From: a bacterium
Lineage (GTDB): Bacteria > Arandabacterota > Arandabacteria > Arandabacterales > Arandabacteraceae
Assembly: GCA_025774405.1 (NCBI GenBank)
Contig: JALGWB010000141.1
Location: 1-5,669 of the forward strand
Direction of reading: 5' to 3'
Length of the DNA stretch: 5,669 bases
Position 1 is the stretch's first letter. Each line of letters opens with the position of its first letter. The position numbers were made by a program, and so were the translations under genes. The notes beneath the pieces were generated by a model. The model saw only the letters and a list, made by a program, of their open reading frames with translations. It made no database searches and had not been told where the DNA came from. Positions 1 through 5,669 of the stretch are shown here, piece after piece.

Positions 1-64
1 ATCATAGTCTAGGCTATCTTTGAAAGGTTTGCAATATGATGATTGATTCTTCCACCAGGTTGTC
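1..64. other. Short leader upstream of the operon, no gene supported
   Basis: All three forward frames meet stop codons early here (for example TAG at 5-7 and 10-12, and TGA at 21-23), and no recognisable protein tail is visible. A TATGAT hexamer at 35-40 resembles a bacterial -10 box, but there is no convincing -35 element at the right distance. An AAAGGT at 23-28 precedes an ATG at 36, which opens only a 16-codon frame overlapping the first gene. The stretch may hold the promoter, or it may simply be the gap after an upstream gene of the same operon. The sequence does not decide. Confidence 0.3.
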
Positions 65-901
65 ATGCTTTCATTTCAGTATCTAAGAGCCCGTACACTT
101 GATGAAGCCCTCGAATTGCTCCAAAAATTTGGCTCGAATGCAAGCATCCTTGCTGGTGGCACAGATCTGCTGGTAAGCCTCCGGGATGGCATCAAGCGGC
201 CTGATTATGTAATCGATGTAAAGCCTATCCCCGAGATGCATGATATCTCAGTCGCCTCCGATGGTGGTCTCACAATGGGTGCAGGTGTGACCATCAACCA
301 GCTGCTTGAGTTTGGCGATCTTCCCAGGGGCATGCTTGCCATAAGGCAAGCCGCCTCAAGCCTTGGCTCATATCAGGTAAGAAGTAGAGCCACCGTTGGC
401 GGTAACCTCTGCAATGCTTCTCCCGCCTGCGACTTAGGCCCACCCCTGCTTGTGCTTGGAGCGGTTCTCAAGGTTGTCTCGAAGCAAGGTGACCGATTAA
501 TACCTGTCAGGCAATTCTTCGAAGGTGTGAAAACAACCTGTCTCAGACCTGATGAGGTTGTGACCGAGATCAGGGTGCCCCCAGCAGAGACCACGATTTC
601 GGTCTTTCTGAAGCGAAAGCGTATAAGGGGACATGACCTTGCCATCGTAAATGCAGCTGGAGCGCTCTCCGAAGATGGAAGATTGAGAATTGCACTTGGA
701 GCCGTTGCTCCTCGCCCTTTGTTGATAGATGATCTTGACCAGTCCATGCTTAAGCAGCCTCGCAATGTAATTGAGATTGTCTTAAGCTCGATATCACCGA
801 TCGATGACGTCAGGGGTTCGGCACTTTATAGAAGGTACATGGTCGAGACACTTGTCAGTGAGATAATTCGGCACTTCTCGGGCCAGCACTTTGAAGGATA
901 G
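65..901 (+). CDS. FAD-binding (medium) subunit of a xanthine dehydrogenase-family molybdenum hydroxylase
   Basis: This 278-residue protein has the usual length for a CoxM/XdhB-type flavin subunit. It binds FAD and passes electrons from the iron-sulfur subunit to an acceptor (NAD+, ferredoxin or another carrier; not determinable here). The two flavin-binding signatures are visible: ILAGGTDLL at residues 28-36 and the ATVGGN...NASP segment at about 109-120. The family segment FLKRKRIRGHDLA lies at 181-193, and the C-terminal domain carries the DVRGSALYRRYM motif at 248-259. There is no inserted cysteine cluster like the extra 4Fe-4S site of 4-hydroxybenzoyl-CoA reductase beta subunits. The ATG at 65 is the only plausible start after an in-frame TGA at 44-46, and MLSFQYLRA is a typical family N-terminus. 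The upstream ribosome site is weak (AGG at 57-59). It is the first of three cytoplasmic subunits encoded together. The family is certain, the substrate is not. Confidence 0.95.
   Translation: MLSFQYLRARTLDEALELLQKFGSNASILAGGTDLLVSLRDGIKRPDYVIDVKPIPEMHDISVASDGGLTMGAGVTINQLLEFGDLPRGMLAIRQAASSLGSYQVRSRATVGGNLCNASPACDLGPPLLVLGAVLKVVSKQGDRLIPVRQFFEGVKTTCLRPDEVVTEIRVPPAETTISVFLKRKRIRGHDLAIVNAAGALSEDGRLRIALGAVAPRPLLIDDLDQSMLKQPRNVIEIVLSSISPIDDVRGSALYRRYMVETLVSEIIRHFSGQHFEG
894..898 (+). promoter_or_regulatory. Ribosome binding site for the iron-sulfur subunit gene
   Basis: AAGGA sits 8 nt before the ATG at 907 and lies inside the last codons of the preceding gene, whose stop is TAG at 899-901. It supports the ATG at 907 and suggests coupled translation of the two subunits. 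Confidence 0.6.
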
Positions 902-906
902 GTCTT

Positions 907-1383
907 ATGCAGCATATCACCTTCACACTTAACCGTGAGCCTGTCTCGCTCGAAGTCGAGGATCACTGGACACTCCTAAGGGTCTTGAGGGAAAGCCTTT
1001 CACTCACAGGAACGAAGGAAGGCTGTGGAAGAGGTGAATGTGGTGCCTGCACAGTCATAGTTGATGGTAAGCCAGTCAATTCCTGCCTTGTACTTGCCGC
1101 TGAGGTTGATGGATGTGAGGTTCTCACCATAGAAGGTGAGATGAGGGATGGCAAGCTAAGCCCGCTCCAGCAGGCCTTCATCGATACGGGCGCAATCCAG
1201 TGCGGCTTCTGCACACCGGGTATGGTGATGTCGGCGCGTGCGCTACTCATGAGAAATCCCGATCCGTCCGAACCTGAAATCGTTGAAGCGATATGCGGCA
1301 ATCTGTGCCGGTGCACAGGCTACGAGCCCATAATAAGAGCCATCAAGGAGGCTGCCAGAAGGGAAATGAGCCATGAACGATGA
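907..1383 (+). CDS. [2Fe-2S] (small) subunit of the xanthine dehydrogenase-family hydroxylase
   Basis: This 158-residue protein has the full length typical of CoxS/XdhC-type small subunits, and it relays electrons from the molybdenum cofactor to FAD. The N-terminal half is a plant-type ferredoxin domain with cluster ligands Cys40, Cys45, Cys48 (CGRGECGAC) and Cys60. The C-terminal helical [2Fe-2S]-binding domain supplies Cys99, Cys102 (QCGFCTPGM), Cys134 and Cys136 (GNLCRCTGY). All eight expected cysteines are present, so both clusters should form. Gln98, just before Cys99, is the residue that contacts the molybdopterin cytosine dinucleotide or molybdopterin cofactor in the family. The gene starts 5 nt after the FAD subunit stop and overlaps the next gene by 11 nt in another frame, so the three subunits are probably made in matched amounts. 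No export signal is visible, so the complex is expected in the cytoplasm. Confidence 0.97.
   Translation: MQHITFTLNREPVSLEVEDHWTLLRVLRESLSLTGTKEGCGRGECGACTVIVDGKPVNSCLVLAAEVDGCEVLTIEGEMRDGKLSPLQQAFIDTGAIQCGFCTPGMVMSARALLMRNPDPSEPEIVEAICGNLCRCTGYEPIIRAIKEAARREMSHER
1359..1364 (+). promoter_or_regulatory. Ribosome binding site for the molybdenum subunit gene
   Basis: AAGGGA ends 8 nt before the ATG at 1373 and lies inside the 3' end of the iron-sulfur subunit gene. It favours the start at 1373 and therefore the 11-nt gene overlap. Confidence 0.65.
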
Positions 1384-3706
1384 CCTCATAGGCGCATCTA
1401 TACCGAGGATCGATGGCATTGAGAAAGTCACGGGAAGCGCAGTTTATGCAGCCGACATGAAAATGCCCGGTATGCTCTATGCAAAGATGCTGCTCAGCCC
1501 TCACGCCCATGCAACCATAGTCGGAGTGAATGTCGAAAGAGCCAGGAAGGTGCCGGGAGTCAGAGCTGTGCTGGTCGGCAAAGATCTCCCCTACCGAATT
1601 GGGCTTTACATGGTTGATAAGCCTGTGCTCGCTGATAGGAAGGTGCGCTATCACGGTGAACCCGTTGCTGCAGTTGCTGCCACAAGCGAGGAAGCTGCTA
1701 CCGAGGCAATAGATCTCATTGAAGTTGAATATGAACCTCTCGAAGCGGTCACCGATGCGAGGGAGGCCTTGAAGCCCGATGCTCCGCTTGTACACGAGGA
1801 TCTTCACGAATACAAATATGTTAAAGGTGTGTTCTTTCCCGTTCCTCACACAAACATCGCAAATCATTTCAAACTGAGAAAGGGTGATGTCGAGGAAGGC
1901 TTCAGGAGAAGCTACAGGATCATAGAGAACCAGTTCTACGCACCCCAGGTCCAGCACGTCCCGCTGGAAACCCATGCAACAATTGCCCACTGGAAGCCCA
2001 GCGGTAGCATCGAAATCTGGACTTCTGCTCAGTCGCCGTTTGCAGTGAGGAATCTATTGAGTGTCGCACTGGGAATATCCCATTCGAGAATAAGGGTTGT
2101 CGTTCTCTATGTTGGCGGCGCCTTTGGTGGCAAGGCAGGTATTCACCTTGAACCACTTGTTGCACTGCTTTCGAAGTCATCAGGCTTCAAACCTGTCAAA
2201 CTCGTAGCGACGAGGCATGAGGAGTTCAAAACCCTACCATGCAGACAAGGACTCCACGCAAGGATAAAGACCGGTGTTTCGAAATCGGGGCGCATAATCG
2301 CTGAAGAGATTGAATATGTCTGGGATGCGGGTGCCTATGCCGATTATGGAGTTAACATTGGAAGGGCCTCAGGCTATTCTGGAGCTGGACCCTATGATAT
2401 TGAAAACGTCAAGATCGACTCACTCACGGTTTACACCAACAAGCCTTTTGGCACAGCCTACCGAGGCTTCGGACACGTCGAGCTCTTCTGGGCTGTTGAA
2501 TCTCAGATGGACATTGCTGCGGCAAGCATTGACATGGACCCGGTTGAATTTCGAATGAAAAACCTGCTTGCGCCTGGCTCGATGACTATCACGGGTGAGA
2601 AGGTCACCAGCCACACAGGAAGTGTGAAGAAATGCCTCAAGCAGGTTGCCAATGAGATCGGCTGGGGAAAACAATCCTCGCCAAAGAGCGCAGGTCGGAG
2701 GGTACGCGGGAAGGGAATAGCTGTGCTTCACAAGGCACCTGCCATGCCGCCCAATACTGCCTCGAGTGCCATAATAAAATTCAATGAAGATGCAACAGCA
2801 GATGTCATAGTCAGTGGAGTTGATTATGGGCAGGGTACAGCAACCTCCCTGAGCCAGATAGCTGCCTACGCGCTGAGACTACCGTTTGACAGGATCCACT
2901 TCGTCTGGGCAAAGGATACTGATCGCTGTCCCTATGATTGGCAGACTGTCGCAAGTCGCCTCACCGTCATGGCTGGCATCTGCATAATGAGGGCTGCTGA
3001 AGACGCCATAGACCAGATAAAGTCAACCGCAGCTCGGGCACTCGGCGTTGAGAAGCATCAACTGGAAGTCGAGAACGGAAAGGTCTTCGTCGCAAGTGAC
3101 CCATCACGTATGCTGGATTACAAGGATGTCGTAATGGGCTATATGTTCCCAAGCGGTAACTCCATCGGGGGACCGGTAATTGGAAGGGGTAGCTATGTTG
3201 CTGAAGGACTTACCAATCTCGATCCCGAGACAGGGCAAGGTCTGCCAGCGCTTAACTGGACATATGGAGCTCATGGCGTGGAGGTTGAAGTCGATCTCGA
3301 AACGGGTGACATCGAAATCATTAAGATCGTGTCGGCTTTTGATGTTGGCCGAGTCATAAATGAAGATCTGTGCCGAGGACAGGTCAGAGGCGGGGTGGTA
3401 CAAGGCCTGGGCACGACTCTGATTGAGCAATATCTATATGATGGAGAAGGACATCTGCTCAACGACTCGTTAACCGATTACAAGATACCAACCTCGAAGG
3501 ATATACCTCGTGAAATGGTACAGATCCTCATTGAGACACCTCATGATAAAGGACCCTTTGGAGCAAGAGGAATAGCCGAGCATCCAATGATTTCAGTTCC
3601 TTCAGCAGTAGCAAATGCACTCTTCAACGCCACGGGAGTCAGGATCCGAGACTTACCACTGAATCCCGAGCGAGTTTGCCTGGCACTACGACAAAGAACC
3701 AAATGA
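1373..3706 (+). CDS. Molybdopterin-binding (large, catalytic) subunit of a xanthine dehydrogenase-family hydroxylase
   Basis: This 777-residue protein has the usual length for stand-alone large subunits. It carries the Mo-pterin centre that hydroxylates an N-heterocycle or aldehyde with water as oxygen source. An aldehyde oxidase a/b hammerhead domain spans about residues 20-125, and the two Mo-cofactor domains follow. Visible motifs are TSAQSPF (217-223, Gln220 probably the apical-oxo contact), GGAFGGK (248-254), TRHEEF (280-285, Glu283 near the position of bovine Glu802), AYRGFG (362-367, Arg364 matching bovine Arg880), GVDYGQGT (482-489) and GARGIAE (730-736, Glu736 matching the catalytic base). 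DVGR...GGVVQGLG at 657-680 is also family-typical. AYRGFG rules out form I CO dehydrogenase (AYRCSFR), and it differs from form II (AYRGAGR). Residues 368-370 are HVE where many XDHs have xPQ. Xanthine or hypoxanthine is possible, but the substrate cannot be named. The residue equivalences are my own eye alignment. Confidence 0.93.
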   Translation: MNDDLIGASIPRIDGIEKVTGSAVYAADMKMPGMLYAKMLLSPHAHATIVGVNVERARKVPGVRAVLVGKDLPYRIGLYMVDKPVLADRKVRYHGEPVAAVAATSEEAATEAIDLIEVEYEPLEAVTDAREALKPDAPLVHEDLHEYKYVKGVFFPVPHTNIANHFKLRKGDVEEGFRRSYRIIENQFYAPQVQHVPLETHATIAHWKPSGSIEIWTSAQSPFAVRNLLSVALGISHSRIRVVVLYVGGAFGGKAGIHLEPLVALLSKSSGFKPVKLVATRHEEFKTLPCRQGLHARIKTGVSKSGRIIAEEIEYVWDAGAYADYGVNIGRASGYSGAGPYDIENVKIDSLTVYTNKPFGTAYRGFGHVELFWAVESQMDIAAASIDMDPVEFRMKNLLAPGSMTITGEKVTSHTGSVKKCLKQVANEIGWGKQSSPKSAGRRVRGKGIAVLHKAPAMPPNTASSAIIKFNEDATADVIVSGVDYGQGTATSLSQIAAYALRLPFDRIHFVWAKDTDRCPYDWQTVASRLTVMAGICIMRAAEDAIDQIKSTAARALGVEKHQLEVENGKVFVASDPSRMLDYKDVVMGYMFPSGNSIGGPVIGRGSYVAEGLTNLDPETGQGLPALNWTYGAHGVEVEVDLETGDIEIIKIVSAFDVGRVINEDLCRGQVRGGVVQGLGTTLIEQYLYDGEGHLLNDSLTDYKIPTSKDIPREMVQILIETPHDKGPFGARGIAEHPMISVPSAVANALFNATGVRIRDLPLNPERVCLALRQRTK

Positions 3707-4614
3707 TAATCAATGCTGTTAGGGCAAGCACAGCTGTTGTAAGGATTTTACCATCCATACGAGGATGTGGGTACGTGCACTCCGTTTACAGGCAAGTCGT
3801 AAACATCCTGAGCTCTGACATCCTGATCAGTCTTCATCCCCAATCGGTGTTCTTAAGCCCCTACTCGATAGTCCTTGATCACAGCGTATCGGCCTGTCAT
3901 GGTTGTTTCCTTGATAGCCATATCGGTGAGCCTGTCCACATCAGGGATTCTTTTATCATCCTTGGAAAGCGGAGGGTGACTATCAATCTTAAGAATGCTC
4001 AACATGTAAGCCTGAGCCTTAAGCCCCTTCGGGCGTTAACTCAGCAGGACCTCGAAAGATGGCTTGAGAAGCTTGGCCAGCTGACTGAGGCGACGCAGAG
4101 TAACAGTCTTTTCCTTAATGCTCTTGGCTGTGCATTCAGCAGGCACACGAAACACAACCGGTCAGACAATACTTTCGCCAGGCGATCGCACTCAATCCTG
4201 GCCGGGATTGCGAGCGCGTGTGAGGCTGGTTCATATGGGGATCTCTGCTCTCAAGTCAGATCCACCATAGGCTTTGGAATGGGGCTAACCCCATCAGGAG
4301 ATGACCTCATAGTTGGCATGCTTGGCGCATTTCACTTTTTCGCTTACGATAGGCCCATACGAAAGTATCTCTTCGGAGCAGTAGCTTCTAACATTCATTC
4401 GACAACTTTGCAGTCCCATTATATGCTCAGAGCAGCACTTGACGGTCTTTTCCCTCAGGTCCTGTGTAAAATGCTGCTTGCCATTGCAAGTGACGGATGC
4501 CTCGAGAAGCCTCTGGAGCAACTTGGAAGCATCGGAGCGACCTCAGGTGATGATATGCTCGCAGGCGTTATCGTAGCGCTCGATGTATTGCACAACACCT
4601 GGAGCAAGCTATGA
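3703..4614 (+). CDS. DUF2877 family protein (YlbF/AllH-like, candidate carbamoyltransferase subunit)
   Basis: A 303-residue soluble protein is read from the ATG at 3703, whose last two bases form the TGA of the preceding gene (ATGA). An in-frame TTG at 3676 would add nine residues, but the shorter form aligns with the family N-terminus, where a small residue-rich start precedes a VHSVYRQVVN segment (25-34). The family hallmark GLTPSGDD is at 194-201, and a second, similar motif, GATSGDD, is at 278-284 near the C-terminus. There are no transmembrane or signal segments. E. coli YlbF (AllH) is reported to be one part of oxamate carbamoyltransferase together with FdrA and YlbE. The immediate neighbour here is FdrA, which supports the same kind of complex. 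The gene has no strong ribosome site and probably relies on coupling to the hydroxylase gene. The family call is firm, the enzymatic role is inferred from homologues. Confidence 0.88.
   Translation: MIINAVRASTAVVRILPSIRGCGYVHSVYRQVVNILSSDILISLHPQSVFLSPYSIVLDHSVSACHGCFLDSHIGEPVHIRDSFIILGKRRVTINLKNAQHVSLSLKPLRALTQQDLERWLEKLGQLTEATQSNSLFLNALGCAFSRHTKHNRSDNTFARRSHSILAGIASACEAGSYGDLCSQVRSTIGFGMGLTPSGDDLIVGMLGAFHFFAYDRPIRKYLFGAVASNIHSTTLQSHYMLRAALDGLFPQVLCKMLLAIASDGCLEKPLEQLGSIGATSGDDMLAGVIVALDVLHNTWSKL
4601..4604 (+). promoter_or_regulatory. Ribosome binding site for the FdrA-like gene
   Basis: GGAG ends 6 nt before the ATG at 4611 and lies in the last codons of the DUF2877 gene. It supports the start within the ATGA overlap. 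Confidence 0.55.
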
Positions 4615-5669
4615 GAGACATCATCGTCCGCAAATCCTCATATCTTGACTCAGTCAGTCTAATGCGGATCTCAAAGCAGGCTACTGAGATCAAGGGCATA
4701 TCAAATGCGATAGTAGCCATGGCAACGGATACTAACTTGATGATGATAACTGAGGCGGGCTTCGATCTATCTTCAATCGGTGAGTTAAGTCCGTCCGATT
4801 TGATTATCGCTGTCGAGGCAATTGATAGCGAGGTAGTGAAGAAAGTCCATGAACTGATAACCCATGAGATTGAATCAAGAGCTGAGCTAGAGTCCAGACA
4901 AGCCTTCAGGCCTGAAAGCCTCGAGACTGCGCTCAAGAGTTATTCTGACATCAACCTTGCGCTTATCTCAGTACCTGGCCGTTTTGCAGCCTATGAAGCC
5001 CGGAAGGCACTGAGTCACGGGAAACACGTCATGATTTTCAGCGATAACGTTCCTGTTGACCAAGAGCGAAGCCTTAAGGAATTTGCAAGGCACAAAGGAC
5101 TCCTGGTCATGGGACCCGATTGTGGAACTGCAATCATAAACGGCATCGGGCTTGGCTTCGCTAATGGTGTGCCAAGGGGACCAATCGGTATTGTCGCTGC
5201 CTCCGGAACAGGAGCTCAGGAGGTTTCAGCTATCCTGGCACGGCTCGGGCTTGGGATTTCGCAGCTCATTGGAACCGGGGGCAGAGATATTTCTCGAGCA
5301 ATTGGTGGTATAACAACTCGCATGGGACTCGATGCACTCATCAAGGATAAATCTACCGAGGTTATTGTGCTCATTTCCAAGCTTCCTGACGATGAAGTTG
5401 CCAAAGATATCATTGAAACAGTGAGACGTGCGGAGAAAGCTACGGTCATTTATTTCGCTGGCTATGATGAAGAGCGTTCAGGCGGGAATGTGCATTTCAC
5501 CCCAACGCTTACAGCGACGGCTCTCAAAGCTGCTGAAGCAGCAACGGGCAGAAGCTTCAAGTCAGAGCTTTCGATCGAGAAGGAGACGGTCGAGCAGCTA
5601 TTCAGGTATGTTCAAAGCCAACCACCATCGCGCAAGTATCTGAGAGGGCTTTTTACCGGTGGTACGCTC
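4611..5669 (+). CDS. fdrA: FdrA (AllF) family protein, acyl-CoA synthetase-like, 3' end cut by the window
   Basis: An open frame of 353 codons starts at the ATG overlapping the previous stop and continues past the window end without a stop. Full-length FdrA proteins are roughly 500-550 residues, so about a third is missing. The N-terminus reads MRDIIVRKSSYLDSVSLM, typical of the family. The middle has a succinyl-CoA synthetase alpha-like nucleotide/CoA-binding fold: ALISVPG (117-123), FSDNVP (143-148), GPDCGTAIING (168-178), GIVAASGTG (193-201) and GTGGRD (221-226), then VIVLISKLP (251-259). The visible end, LRGLFTGGTL (344-353), is the junction to the C-terminal domain. E. coli FdrA was first found as a suppressor of dominant-negative ftsH mutations and was later assigned to oxamate carbamoyltransferase (oxalurate + phosphate to oxamate + carbamoyl phosphate). 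The link with the DUF2877 gene supports that role here. Succinyl-CoA synthetase proper is unlikely, because the sequence follows FdrA throughout. Confidence 0.93.
   Translation, partial: MRDIIVRKSSYLDSVSLMRISKQATEIKGISNAIVAMATDTNLMMITEAGFDLSSIGELSPSDLIIAVEAIDSEVVKKVHELITHEIESRAELESRQAFRPESLETALKSYSDINLALISVPGRFAAYEARKALSHGKHVMIFSDNVPVDQERSLKEFARHKGLLVMGPDCGTAIINGIGLGFANGVPRGPIGIVAASGTGAQEVSAILARLGLGISQLIGTGGRDISRAIGGITTRMGLDALIKDKSTEVIVLISKLPDDEVAKDIIETVRRAEKATVIYFAGYDEERSGGNVHFTPTLTATALKAAEAATGRSFKSELSIEKETVEQLFRYVQSQPPSRKYLRGLFTGGTL

Larger units (their letters stand above)
65..5669 (+). other. Five-gene operon: molybdenum hydroxylase plus DUF2877 and FdrA
   Basis: All five genes lie on the same strand with junctions of +5, -11, -4 and -4 nt, and there is no terminator-like hairpin between them. 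This implies one transcript and translational coupling across every junction. The transcript continues past the right edge within the FdrA gene. The promoter is either in 1-64 or further upstream and cannot be placed confidently. Confidence 0.8.

Noticed and set aside
35..40. TATGAT as a -10 promoter box for the operon
   Set aside because: No matching -35 element lies 16-18 nt upstream, and the operon may begin further left, so I do not call a promoter.
36..86. A 16-codon frame with an AAAGGT ribosome-like site, as a possible leader peptide
   Set aside because: It is too short, shows no attenuator structure or repeated regulatory codons, and runs into the FAD subunit gene. Chance is the simpler explanation.
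373..765. A 130-codon minus-strand open frame inside the FAD subunit gene
   Set aside because: It is entirely antisense to conserved FAD-binding sequence and shows no protein family features.
1343..1990. A 215-codon minus-strand open frame antisense to the start of the large subunit gene
   Set aside because: It lies opposite a strongly conserved hydroxylase subunit, has no recognisable domain and is rich in Cys, His and Ser, as expected of a reverse-strand shadow.
3676..3702. TTG at 3676 as the start of the DUF2877 gene
   Set aside because: The ATG at 3703 in the ATGA overlap gives a family-like N-terminus. The TTG would add nine residues overlapping the upstream gene, with no ribosome site in front of it.
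1373..3706. Aerobic CO dehydrogenase large subunit (CoxL), suggested by the medium-small-large gene order
   Set aside because: The active-site loop reads AYRGFG rather than AYRCSFR (form I) or AYRGAGR (form II), so CO oxidation is not supported.
4568..4936. A 122-codon minus-strand open frame across the DUF2877/FdrA junction
   Set aside because: It is antisense to two well-supported genes, and its Ser/Ile-rich composition is that of a shadow frame.
5428..5643. A 71-codon plus-strand frame near the right edge
   Set aside because: It lies in another frame within the FdrA gene and has an arginine/serine-rich, low-complexity translation.

Overview
The window is one tightly packed run of five plus-strand genes. 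The last gene runs off the right edge, and no gap between genes exceeds 5 nt. Overall base composition is close to balanced. Codon use mixes AGA/AGG with CGN arginine codons and uses ATA isoleucine freely, which argues against an enterobacterium. The combination of a molybdenum hydroxylase with FdrA-type genes suggests an anaerobic or facultative, nitrogen-scavenging or fermentative prokaryote. I cannot assign a phylum, or even choose firmly between Bacteria and Archaea, from this window.

Layout: positions 1-64 are a short leader with no supportable gene. Positions 65-901, 907-1383 and 1373-3706 encode the FAD, [2Fe-2S]x2 and molybdopterin subunits of a three-subunit xanthine dehydrogenase-family hydroxylase, in medium-small-large order. 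Positions 3703-4614 encode a DUF2877 protein (YlbF/AllH family). Positions 4611-5669 encode the first 353 residues of an FdrA (AllF) family protein, which is cut by the window end.

How they may work together: the hydroxylase would oxidise a heterocyclic or aldehyde substrate at its Mo centre and pass electrons through the two iron-sulfur clusters to FAD. DUF2877 and FdrA are homologues of two parts of the E. coli allantoin-degradation enzyme oxamate carbamoyltransferase (FdrA/YlbE/YlbF, also called AllF/G/H). That enzyme splits a carbamoyl group off oxalurate as carbamoyl phosphate, which carbamate kinase can convert to ATP. The layout therefore suggests a catabolic operon that oxidises a purine-like or other N-heterocycle and recovers energy from a ureido intermediate by phosphorolysis. 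The substrate is inferred. The predicted partners (YlbE/DUF1116 and carbamate kinase) lie outside the window, if present.

The main point of interest is this direct, translationally coupled link between a molybdenum hydroxylase and FdrA/DUF2877 genes. The individual protein families are known, and I see no mobile element, RNA gene, CRISPR array or terminator.
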